From: Gracilimonas halophila
GTDB taxonomy: Bacteria > Bacteroidota > Rhodothermia > Balneolales > Balneolaceae
Assembly: GCF_042684365.1 (NCBI RefSeq)
Contig: NZ_JBHULI010000002.1
Coordinates: forward strand, 1-64,000
DNA: 64,000 bases
Direction: 5' to 3'
Shown piece after piece: positions 1 to 7,265 of the stretch. The notes below the pieces were generated by a model, which made no database searches, was not told where the DNA came from, and saw only the letters and a list, made by a program, of their open reading frames with translations. Numbering within the stretch: position 1 is the stretch's first letter; each line of letters starts with the position of its first letter. The translations under genes and the position numbers were made by a program.

Positions 1-18
1 AAATCCAGTAAATTCAAA

Positions 19-140
19 ACATAACAATGCGTTTTAAATCGGACACGGACGGGGCGCAATGGAACCTGATTGCCAGGAAATAATTTCGCTACTTCAACCA
101 AATCATAATCCCCGCGCCGTTTAAACCCTGGGTCGTTACC
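19..140 (+). other. attC-like integron recombination site (site 1)
   Basis: The left arm starts with TAACAATGCGTTTTAAATCG at position 22 and the right arm ends TTTAAACCCTGGGTCGTTAC near 138. Read as reverse complement, the right arm gives TAAC, an 8-9 base spacer, then GTTTAAACGGCGCGGGG. This mirrors the left arm TAAC, spacer, GTTTTAAATCGGACACGGACGGGG. Imperfect terminal arms with outer TAAC/GTTA boxes and a variable centre are the layout of attC sites. A TAA at 22-24 fits the stop of a cassette gene lying mostly left of the window. Orientation (genes pointing right) would put attI and the integrase to the left. The attC reading is inference from structure; a folding or covariance-model search would settle it. 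Confidence 0.7.
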
Positions 141-271
141 CCCTAATTTTGAGATCCATGCCACAACCAATTCATGATCAAAATTCACAAGTAATTCGAG
201 ACCATTTAGAGTTGCCCGGTATCTTTCCGGATGCTCCCTCATACTGTGCACATGCTGAAGCAGAAGACGAC

Positions 272-1636
272 ATGTCGTTCTCTTTCAGCCCGAGCCATCT
301 GCTTTATTTGGTCACACTACCCTGGATCCGCAATTTCAAGAAAAGAATAGAACATGTCACTACCGCGGTATGTCTGATCGTATTTTTATGGTTCTGTGCT
401 GGCATCAACCCTGCGTCAGCACAAGGGGTAGAGATGGCAACACCCACCCGGCTCGCGCTCTTCCTCGACTGTGACTTCTGCGATGAGACGTTCATGCGTC
501 AGGAGATGCCTTATCTGGATCACGTCCGTGACCGTGAAGTCGCCGATGTTCACGTTCTCGTCACCAGCGAGAGCACGGGATCAGGTGGTGAGGCACGGAC
601 CATAGATGTCATCGGCCTGGGCATCTTTGAGGGGCTGGATTTCTCGACCGTCTTCAATGCACCTGCAGATGCCACTGAAGCCGAAGATCGGGACGGATTT
701 CTCCAAACCCTCGAAGCCGCACTCGTGCCATACCTGATGCAGACTCCCATACGAGACAGACTGCGTGTGGATATCGCGCCGTCTGAAGTATCCACCACCG
801 GACAGACCCTGATAACGGAAGATCCCTGGAACCATTGGACGATCGAAGTCTATGCCGATGGCAGCGCCGACTTCGAGTCCCAGCAGCGCTCTTACGACAC
901 CCGGTACGGGGTGTACGTCAGCCGGGTGACTGAGGATTGGAAGCTTCAGTTCCGCCCCTTCTTTAACTACAACTACGATCGATTTGAACGTGAGGAAGGA
1001 ACGATCACGAGCACGGCCCGACGCGACGGATTCACCAGCTATGCCGTACGAAGCATCTCGCCGCACTGGTCGGCCGGTGCATACGGAGATGTTCTTACCT
1101 CGACGTTTTCTAACGTGGACTGGCGCTACCGTTTCATGGGCGCAATGGAGTGGAACCTCTATCCTTACCGCGAAGCGAATCGGCGACAGCTGACGGTTGC
1201 TTATCGCCTGGGCGCCTCGCACATCACCTATCGAGACACTACGATCTATAACGAAATCGAGGAATTGCTTCCACAGCATCTACTCAATGCAGGGTATGAA
1301 GTCGTCCAGCCGTGGGGAGGGATCGAAATAGGCGTTAATGCCTCGCAGTACCTTCACGACCTGTCTCGTAACAGCCTTCAGTTTGATGCGGAGTTCGAAG
1401 TTCGTATCACAAGAGGGCTTTCCGTCGAGGTTGGTGGCTTCCTTGAAATCATCCACGATCAGATCAACCTTCCAAAGGGTAACGCAGACCTCGAAGATGT
1501 GCTTCTGAGGCGCAGACAGCTCGAAACCAACTACGAGGCGGGCATCAGCTTCGGATTCCGCTACCGCTTCGGCTCGCTACTCAACAATGTCGTAAACCCG
1601 CGCTTTGGAGGTATCGGTAACCGAGACCGATTCTGA
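272..1636 (+). CDS. Secreted/outer-membrane beta-barrel-type protein, unnamed family
   Basis: A signal-peptide-like hydrophobic stretch (VCLIVFLWFCAGINPASAQ) is followed by a soluble part with FLDCDFCDETFMRQE, VRDREVADVHVLVT and GSGG. I recognise that pattern from unnamed secreted proteins of Bacteroidota, Acidobacteriota and Gemmatimonadota. The C-terminal 250 residues alternate polar and aromatic residues and end in an aromatic/charged tail (GFRYRFGSLL...RDRF), as in outer-membrane barrels. Function is unknown. The start is uncertain: ATG at 272 is used here, TTG at 308 gives a more normal signal peptide, and an upstream TTG at 149 adds unlikely sequence. The gene is visibly richer in G+C than its neighbours and lies between attC-like sites, which suggests recent acquisition. 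Confidence 0.6.
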   Translation: MSFSFSPSHLLYLVTLPWIRNFKKRIEHVTTAVCLIVFLWFCAGINPASAQGVEMATPTRLALFLDCDFCDETFMRQEMPYLDHVRDREVADVHVLVTSESTGSGGEARTIDVIGLGIFEGLDFSTVFNAPADATEAEDRDGFLQTLEAALVPYLMQTPIRDRLRVDIAPSEVSTTGQTLITEDPWNHWTIEVYADGSADFESQQRSYDTRYGVYVSRVTEDWKLQFRPFFNYNYDRFEREEGTITSTARRDGFTSYAVRSISPHWSAGAYGDVLTSTFSNVDWRYRFMGAMEWNLYPYREANRRQLTVAYRLGASHITYRDTTIYNEIEELLPQHLLNAGYEVVQPWGGIEIGVNASQYLHDLSRNSLQFDAEFEVRITRGLSVEVGGFLEIIHDQINLPKGNADLEDVLLRRRQLETNYEAGISFGFRYRFGSLLNNVVNPRFGGIGNRDRF

Positions 1637-1671
1637 CCCACGGACTGGGGCGATCGTACTTGTTTCTAAAA

Positions 1672-1720
1672 AATTAATTTCGCTATTTCCACTAACCCTT
1701 AAACGCTGAGCCGTTCCTCC
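1672..1720 (+). other. attC-like 3' half-site (site 2, degenerate)
   Basis: TAATTTCGCTATTTCC at 1675 matches the central part of site 1 (TAATTTCGCTACTTC at 82), and TTAAACGCTGAGCCGTTCCT matches its right arm (TTAAACCCTGGGTCGTTACC). The expected left arm (TAAC...GTTTTAAATCGG) is absent upstream, where only G+C-rich sequence after the preceding gene is found. I infer that a deletion or insertion joining the preceding gene to the middle of an attC removed the left arm. The remainder of 1637-1740 shows nothing else. Confidence 0.5.
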
Positions 1721-1740
1721 CTCAAACTTAATTTAGACCG

Positions 1741-2184
1741 ATGGAAAATTTTGAATTCAAAGTAAATGATCAAGCCCCATACATTAAGGCAATTCGTTTT
1801 TTGGGAACAGCACTTTTAGGGTTTTTCATAGGAGCTATTGTCTTCACTTTAAAATACGAGGGAACTCTTGAGTGGATGAACCTGACCGGTATATTACTAA
1901 GTTTATTTTTTGCCTTTTTCCCGGGAAAAAATAATCCATCTCTTACAATTGATGAGAAAGGAATTCATCTTCATAACTATACATTTCATTGGGGAGAAAA
2001 GAATGAAATAATGTGGGAAAAAGTAAAAGGGATTCGGGTCCACAAAAATGTTATTGAGATCAAAAATAGTATTGGGTCAACAGAAAAAATTCAGTTACCT
2101 CTTCACACAAAAGAACAGCTTGAGGAATTAAGATCATATCTAAAACAAATGACAGAAATTAAAGGTCTTGAATACCTCAAATAA
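1741..2184 (+). CDS. Small membrane protein with PH-like C-terminal domain (cassette gene)
   Basis: The product has 147 residues. Two hydrophobic segments (about 17-38 and 46-60) are followed by a soluble part of about 85 residues rich in beta-type sequence (SLTIDEKGIHLHNYTFHWGE, IMWEKVKGIRVHKN), the look of bacterial PH-like or YcxB-like membrane proteins. No catalytic motif is seen, so function is unknown. The ATG follows directly on the half attC site, and the stop codon TAA lies inside the left box of the next attC-like site. That tight packing is typical of integron cassette genes. Base composition is A+T-rich, like the rest of the window and unlike the preceding gene. Confidence 0.7.
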   Translation: MENFEFKVNDQAPYIKAIRFLGTALLGFFIGAIVFTLKYEGTLEWMNLTGILLSLFFAFFPGKNNPSLTIDEKGIHLHNYTFHWGEKNEIMWEKVKGIRVHKNVIEIKNSIGSTEKIQLPLHTKEQLEELRSYLKQMTEIKGLEYLK

Positions 2185-2257
2185 CAAAGCGTTTTAAATC
2201 GGACGCGGATGGAGTCCCACCAGAAATTTCTTCTTTTGGAAATTTAGTCGTTTATTG
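2179..2257 (+). other. attC-like site 3 (left arm strong, right arm weak)
   Basis: TAACAAAGCGTTTTAAATCGGACGCGG from 2182 is nearly identical to the left arm of site 1 at 22 and contains the stop codon of the preceding gene. The right arm is weaker: AAATTTAGTCGTTTATTG near 2240-2257 has a GTCGTTTA box resembling GTCGTTAC of site 1 but pairs only partly with the left arm. It may be the degenerate end of the array, because the genes that follow look chromosomal. Confidence 0.6.
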
Positions 2258-2288
2258 ATCATACACTCATCAACAACCAATATACTCC

Positions 2289-2525
2289 ATGGCTGAGAAA
2301 CCCAACAGAAACGAACCATGCCACTGCGGAAGTGGGAAAAAATACAAGAACTGCTGTATCGATAAAGACCGCTCAACTTTTACTTCAAAGATAGGAGTGG
2401 CCGGTTTGGCACTTCTTTTCCTGATCGGGGCCTGGTTTTTAGCAACGGCCTTATCCGGCGATGACAGTACCCAAAATTGTCCTGCAGGTACTACCTGGTC
2501 GGCATCGCACCAGCACTGCCATTAA
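2289..2525 (+). CDS. Small SEC-C motif protein with one transmembrane segment
   Basis: The product has 78 residues. It begins with a SEC-C zinc-binding motif (EPCHCGSGKKYKNCC, residues about 9-23; four cysteines), followed by a single hydrophobic helix (about 36-54) and a short tail with two more cysteines. SEC-C motifs, as at the SecA C-terminus, bind zinc and mediate protein or ribosome contacts. Here the motif is attached to a membrane anchor, so a role near the membrane is plausible but unproven. The gene lies just after the third attC-like site and could be a last cassette or the first chromosomal gene. No Shine-Dalgarno sequence is seen. Confidence 0.75.
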   Translation: MAEKPNRNEPCHCGSGKKYKNCCIDKDRSTFTSKIGVAGLALLFLIGAWFLATALSGDDSTQNCPAGTTWSASHQHCH

Positions 2526-2624
2526 TGCTTTGAGATCCGGAGTTCTGTTAAATAGACTTATCAGTTCACCTTTCCCCTGCTTATCTTCACGGCTGAATTT
2601 TAGTAATTATCTAAGCCAGGCTTC

Positions 2625-3272
2625 ATGGAATATATTATTGATGGGATCGTAACCGGAGTACTTCAGACCACCATACTCGAATGGATCGCTGTAGCAACCG
2701 GACTCCTCAGTGTATGGTATTCCATGAAGGAGAATATCTGGGTTTATCCTACCGGCATCGTGAGCGTACTCATCTATGTGTACATTGCCTACATATATAA
2801 GTTGTATGCCGACATGGGCGTTAATTTCTACTACTTCATTATGAGCGTGTATGGCTGGTATTACTGGCTTCACCCAAAAAGTGATGACCGGGAACAGGTT
2901 CGTGTTACCATGAATAACAAGACCGAAAACCTGATCTCAGCTGCATTAACCATCGGCTCCTTCAGCATTCTATACTTTGTTCTCTCTAATTTTACTGACA
3001 GTGATGTTCCTTTCTGGGATTCTTTGACAACGTGTTTCGCCATTTTGGGGATGTACCTGATGGCCCGCAAGAAACTTGAAAGCTGGGTTGCCTGGATCAT
3101 CACCGATCTCATTTCCATTCCCCTGTATTTCTACAAGGAATTGGTGCTTACAAGTTTTCAATTCCTTGTATTCACGATCATTGCCGTAGGCGGCTACATC
3201 TCATGGAAGAGATCGATGGAGGAGAATAATTCGAAATTTAAGCCTCGTGAAGAACAGGTTGAAGCCACATAG
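2625..3272 (+). CDS. pnuT: PnuC-family vitamin transporter, probably thiamine-type (PnuT)
   Basis: The product has 215 residues and about seven hydrophobic segments, with the family hallmark ENIWVYPTGIVSVLIYVYIA (about 37-56) and MSVYGWYYW near residue 76. PnuC-type proteins are facilitators that work with an intracellular kinase trapping the substrate. The gene runs tail-to-tail with thiamine pyrophosphokinase, leaving a 4-base gap. PnuC homologues paired with thiamine pyrophosphokinase are known as PnuT, so thiamine is the likelier substrate than nicotinamide riboside. That choice rests on context; the family assignment is secure. No TPP riboswitch is visible in the 99 bases upstream. Confidence 0.85.
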   Translation: MEYIIDGIVTGVLQTTILEWIAVATGLLSVWYSMKENIWVYPTGIVSVLIYVYIAYIYKLYADMGVNFYYFIMSVYGWYYWLHPKSDDREQVRVTMNNKTENLISAALTIGSFSILYFVLSNFTDSDVPFWDSLTTCFAILGMYLMARKKLESWVAWIITDLISIPLYFYKELVLTSFQFLVFTIIAVGGYISWKRSMEENNSKFKPREEQVEAT

Positions 3273-3276
3273 GTCT

Positions 3277-3915
3277 TCAATTTGCCCGACTACTCCATGC
3301 ACTCATTTCAACAAACACGATTAGATCTCCTTCCCCGACAGCGACGGAAAACTCATCCTCCACTGTCTCGTTGGAGGTTCCGTCCCGCTCTCCATTCTTA
3401 AGTAATTCATTATCCAAAGGATACTTCAGCCCCTTTGTAACTACTTCCCGAACCTCGCCCGATAGCGGAAATAAGGATACCATGCGCCCTGCTCCTATAT
3501 TCATGGTAATAGACTCGGTTATCAGCAAGGCTTCAAATAACTCATCTTTATAGATCAAAGAGCTAAACCTGTTATCAAACTTTTTAAGCACTGAAAGGTT
3601 TTTCAAAGCATGATCCATACGTTTGCCAAAAGCGCCCAGCACCGTGCAGGTTTTTGCCTTCTTCTCTGACACCAGCGAAAGTGCTTTTTCCAGGTCATTG
3701 GTTTCCTGACCCTCATCAAGAATGATATCGAAATCGGCATTTTCCGGCTTCTTGAAGCTGTCCAGGTCTCCGATCACAATATCAGGTGTGATACCATGAG
3801 TTAAGATCGTGTTTCCACCGCCATCAGCACCAATGATCAGGTCCGCTTTTTCAGTTTCAAATTCCAGAAGTTCTTTAGTTGGAGGAAAACCGTTACTTAC
3901 TATAACTGCGTGCAT
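3277..3915 (-). CDS. thiN: Thiamine pyrophosphokinase
   Basis: The product has 212 residues. It shows the family motifs LIIGADGGGNTIL (about 26-38), PDIVIGDLDSFK, a TNDLEKAL motif near residue 72, and VLGAFGKRMDHALKNL for the catalytic core, then a beta-rich C-terminal domain. The enzyme transfers pyrophosphate from ATP to thiamine to make thiamine diphosphate in the cytosol. The convergent neighbour is a PnuC-family transporter, which fits uptake followed by trapping. The gene is divergent from the DHH phosphoesterase gene with a gap of about 90 bases that must hold both promoters. Confidence 0.9.
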   Translation of the reverse strand: MHAVIVSNGFPPTKELLEFETEKADLIIGADGGGNTILTHGITPDIVIGDLDSFKKPENADFDIILDEGQETNDLEKALSLVSEKKAKTCTVLGAFGKRMDHALKNLSVLKKFDNRFSSLIYKDELFEALLITESITMNIGAGRMVSLFPLSGEVREVVTKGLKYPLDNELLKNGERDGTSNETVEDEFSVAVGEGDLIVFVEMSAWSSRAN

Positions 3916-4002
3916 AATTGATTTTAAGCTGAAATTATTTCTGCTTTAAAATAAGTGGATTTCTGTCAATGTTCGCCTATTTTTGACGCCATGGAGAATT
4001 TT

Positions 4003-4968
4003 ATGTTCAAAAACTTTATTTCGAAAATTTTATCACACCAAAAAGTAGCTGTCTTTTCACACCTGAGACCGGATGGTGATTGTCTCGGCTCCCAGGTAGC
4101 CCTCAGTTTGTGGCTGCAGAAAAACGGGATCGAGGTAACCGCTTTTAATGAAGACGACGTCCCCGGAAATATGAACTGGCTGGAGACTTTCTTCCCGATC
4201 TCAAAACCTTCCAAAGACAAGCTACAAGACTTTGACGCCTTTATAGTCGTTGATGGAAATGCGCTTCATCGTTTTGGGGAGACGGCAGAATCTCTCAAAA
4301 ACCTGGGGAAACCTATTTTTATGGTTGACCACCATCCTGACCCGGATGATATCTTTGAGGAGTTTGTATCTGTGGTTTCGGCTTCATCTACCTGTGAACT
4401 GATCTATCAGCTGTATGCCGAACATAATGCAGACCAAATTGATGAACACGCTGCAAAAGCTATGTACCTGGGGCTGGTAACAGACACCGGCTCATTCCAG
4501 TTTGACAGTGTGAAACCTGCGACCATGCATGTTGCGGCCGACCTCTTGAAACGCGGGGAATTTACTCCCAATGAAATTACCGAGCGCATTTATGCATCCC
4601 GTCCATTACGTCAGTTAAAGTTGCTTAGTATGGCCCTCGATACCATCGAGCTTCATGCCAACGGGCTTTTTTCCACTATCTGTATTACCCAGGAGATGTT
4701 TGAAGCAACCGGATGCACTAATGAAGACACCGAAGGATTTGTACAATACCCACTGAGTGTTGAAGGCGTAAAAGCGTGCGTATTATTTCGGGAAGATGGA
4801 GACCGGATCAAATTAAGTTTGCGTTCACAAAGTGACAAAATAGATGTAAACAAATGGGCACGGTCGTTTAATGGTGGAGGGCACCAAAAAGCGGCCGGTG
4901 CATGGCATGAAGGCCCCCTGAAAAAAGCTGTCAAAGATGTAATTTCTGCAGGAAGGGAACAATTATAG
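4003..4968 (+). CDS. nrnA: DHH-family phosphoesterase, NrnA-like oligoribonuclease/pAp phosphatase
   Basis: Counting from this ATG, the first motif SHLRPDGDCLGS supplies H20, D24 and D26. The DHH motif itself (VDHHPDPDD) lies near residue 108, and the DHHA1 end has NGGGHQKAAGAWHEG. NrnA degrades short RNAs (nanoRNA) and dephosphorylates 3'-phosphoadenosine 5'-phosphate. Two earlier ATGs at 3955 and 3991 are in frame; 4003 is chosen because GGAG lies six bases before it and the protein then starts as the family does (MFKNFISKIL). Length fits the family. The next gene starts about 55 bases downstream on the same strand. Confidence 0.88.
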   Translation: MFKNFISKILSHQKVAVFSHLRPDGDCLGSQVALSLWLQKNGIEVTAFNEDDVPGNMNWLETFFPISKPSKDKLQDFDAFIVVDGNALHRFGETAESLKNLGKPIFMVDHHPDPDDIFEEFVSVVSASSTCELIYQLYAEHNADQIDEHAAKAMYLGLVTDTGSFQFDSVKPATMHVAADLLKRGEFTPNEITERIYASRPLRQLKLLSMALDTIELHANGLFSTICITQEMFEATGCTNEDTEGFVQYPLSVEGVKACVLFREDGDRIKLSLRSQSDKIDVNKWARSFNGGGHQKAAGAWHEGPLKKAVKDVISAGREQL

Positions 4969-5023
4969 CTCTGCGACTGAGTTTTTACTATTATGTACCA
5001 AGGTTAGTTAAAGTCAGTTCAAA

Positions 5024-5959
5024 ATGGAAAAGGATTATACATTATTGGTTATTGATGATGACCCACCAATGCATATCATCCTTAATAATATGCTGGGTCA
5101 GGACTATAACGTAGTAAATGCCAAAACTGCCCAACACGGAATTGATATTCTTTCCGAACAACCCGTTCATTTTATACTTTCCGATATCCATATGCCCGGC
5201 ATGAGCGGTATCGAATTCCTGGAATCTCTTACCGCAGATGCGGACAGGAAAAAGATCCCTATCCTTATCATGACAAGCCTTCCTTCCGTTGAAAAGGAAC
5301 AAAAAGCGCTTGGCTTAGGTGCTGCTGATTTTATTGACAAGGCTCTTTTCAATACTGATAAGGAAGAGTTATTGAACCGTATTCGCATGAAGCTGGTAGC
5401 TAATGTTGACATCCCGGATCTGCCGGAGAAACTGGCTCTTGATAAAAAAGAGATCACCAAAAGCATATTGTTTGAAGTTTCTTCAGGTGATTTCGTTTCG
5501 ACTACTCAAAAGCTCACCAAGATCATAGGTCAGAAATTAGAACTTGACCACCTTTCGTTTTGGACTATCAGCGGTGATAATGTGCAAATGCTTCTGGCAA
5601 ACGGAGTACAACTTCCGCGACGATATGGCCCCAAGGATCTAAAAGAAGAGCCCACTTTTAAACTTGTCTTAGAACAAAAAAGACCTTATTTGGTCAACAA
5701 TGTATTTACTTCTGATAAGGGTATCCTTCCTAAAATGTCGGAAGAAGAAGGACTGCCGGCTGAGATAGGGATCCCTCTATTTGCACTTACAGAGAAAGAA
5801 TTGATCAAGAACAAAATGAAGATCCCACCCAAAACTCCTCTTTTTGGATATGTTGTTTTGAAACGGAAAAGAGTGTTTACCAGCAAGGAATATAAACTCA
5901 CTTCTATCCTGATGATGCAACTGGGAACCATTCTCTGGCGATTATATCATGACCTGTAG
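5024..5959 (+). CDS. Response regulator with C-terminal GAF-like domain
   Basis: The product has 311 residues. The N-terminal receiver domain has the acidic pocket at D11-D13, the phospho-acceptor D54 (SDIHMPGMSG), a conserved T in IMTS and the lysine of DFIDKAL. The second half (about 150-305) looks like a GAF domain (LTKIIGQKLELDHLSFWTI, EIGIPLFALTEK, GYVVLKRKRVFTSKEY). No helix-turn-helix or catalytic output motif is visible, so output is likely by protein contact or ligand sensing. No histidine kinase is adjacent. It is followed after 18 bases by the first possible start of the HtrA-like protease gene, which may be cotranscribed. Confidence 0.82.
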   Translation: MEKDYTLLVIDDDPPMHIILNNMLGQDYNVVNAKTAQHGIDILSEQPVHFILSDIHMPGMSGIEFLESLTADADRKKIPILIMTSLPSVEKEQKALGLGAADFIDKALFNTDKEELLNRIRMKLVANVDIPDLPEKLALDKKEITKSILFEVSSGDFVSTTQKLTKIIGQKLELDHLSFWTISGDNVQMLLANGVQLPRRYGPKDLKEEPTFKLVLEQKRPYLVNNVFTSDKGILPKMSEEEGLPAEIGIPLFALTEKELIKNKMKIPPKTPLFGYVVLKRKRVFTSKEYKLTSILMMQLGTILWRLYHDL

Positions 5960-6052
5960 GTGTTATCATACAATTGAATGCAGGAAAATGCGTTGAATGA
6001 GTCCTTTAATTATAGCTTAACCAAATACTTTTTTAAAACCGCAGAGCTACTT

Positions 6053-7255
6053 ATGGTTCGATTCGTTACTATTTCATTGGTGACCTTAATGTTTACCGGG
6101 TGCAGTATTCAACAAGACCCAGATCAAAAAAACCCTTCTCCTGTTGCGTCAATAGGTACCGTTAACAACACCAAAACCCAGACTGATAAAGACATAAAAG
6201 CGGAAGATGGCAATCAGCTTTCAACCATCGATGGTTCCCGCCGAAATGCCATTACAAACGCCGTTGATAAAGCCGGGCCTGCTGTTGTAAGTATCACCGT
6301 AACGGAACTTCAGCGTGGCTACACCCGAGAATTTGATTCTTTCTTTTTCCGATATTTTGATGTCCCCATGCAGCGGGAAGTGCAAAGCGTAGGCTCCGGT
6401 TTCATAATCAGTGAAGATGGTTTGGTAGTAACCAATGAACATGTGGCCAGTAAAAATTCCAAAACCATTATGGTGGCGCTTTCTGATGGGAACACCTATG
6501 ACGCCGAACTACTCGGTTCTGATGAACTTGCCGACCTCTCGTTGCTTAAAATTAAAGACCAAAGCCGAACATATCCTCACATTGATTTTGCGGACTCTGA
6601 TAATATTATGGTTGGAGAATGGAGTATAGCTATGGGTAATCCGTTCGGACTCTTTGCCGATGGCCAGCCCTCTGTTACCGTAGGTGTTGTAAGTGCCAAG
6701 GAAAGAGATTTCCGGCCCGACCCCCAAGACCCAAGGGTTTACGTTGAGATGATCCAAACTGATGCAGCCATCAACAGAGGGAACTCAGGCGGACCACTAA
6801 TAAACAGTAATGGCGAGGTGATGGGTGTGAATACCTTCATTTTTACCGGCGGTACAAGCAGTGGTTTTGTGGGATTAGGATTTGCCATTCCAAGCAATCG
6901 GGTACAGAAGATCATCAATCAGCTTAAAGAATCAGGAACCGTGTCATTGGACTATGATCCGGGAATGAAGTTTGTTCCTGTGACACGGCAGCTGATCATG
7001 CAATACCCGAATATTCCGCGCGTATTGGGTCTCTTTGTAACCGAGGTCAATAAAAGCGGACCTGCTTACGAGTGTGGCATCATGCCGGGAGATGTGATCG
7101 TCCAGATAGGCGATGAGCGCGTAACCAGTGAGATGCATGCCTGGGCACTGATGCGGGAATACGAAGAAGGTGAGGAAATGGACCTTCACCTTGTTCGTGA
7201 AAACCGACAGTATAAAACTAGTATGAACTTAAGAAAACGAGTTCAGGGGCGGTAA
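6053..7255 (+). CDS. HtrA/Deg-type periplasmic serine protease, probable lipoprotein
   Basis: From the ATG at 6053 the protein has 400 residues and opens with a lipoprotein-like signal (MVRFVTISLVTLMFTGC, acceptor C17; phenylalanine at -3 is atypical). The catalytic triad is visible: H130 in VTNEHV, D161 in ADLSLLKI and S245 in GNSGGPL. One PDZ domain follows (about 290-395; LFVTEVNKSGPAYECGIMPG). The family degrades or refolds damaged envelope proteins. An in-frame ATG at 5978 adds 25 residues before the signal and is less likely. Only one PDZ is present, as in DegS or HhoA-type members. Confidence 0.88.
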   Translation: MVRFVTISLVTLMFTGCSIQQDPDQKNPSPVASIGTVNNTKTQTDKDIKAEDGNQLSTIDGSRRNAITNAVDKAGPAVVSITVTELQRGYTREFDSFFFRYFDVPMQREVQSVGSGFIISEDGLVVTNEHVASKNSKTIMVALSDGNTYDAELLGSDELADLSLLKIKDQSRTYPHIDFADSDNIMVGEWSIAMGNPFGLFADGQPSVTVGVVSAKERDFRPDPQDPRVYVEMIQTDAAINRGNSGGPLINSNGEVMGVNTFIFTGGTSSGFVGLGFAIPSNRVQKIINQLKESGTVSLDYDPGMKFVPVTRQLIMQYPNIPRVLGLFVTEVNKSGPAYECGIMPGDVIVQIGDERVTSEMHAWALMREYEEGEEMDLHLVRENRQYKTSMNLRKRVQGR

Positions 7256-7265
7256 AATTTACTTT

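Noticed and set aside
149..271. N-terminal extension of the first gene from a TTG
   Set aside because: The added residues resemble no signal or family sequence and come from A+T-rich DNA just after the attC-like site.
581..1279. Long minus-strand ORF (232 codons) opposite the first gene
   Set aside because: It is a shadow of the G+C-rich plus-strand gene; the plus frame has signal peptide and family motifs, the minus frame has none.
2526..2624. Possible TPP riboswitch before the PnuT-like gene
   Set aside because: The conserved CTGAGA and ACCTGAT blocks are missing; a similar string near 2927 is inside the coding region.
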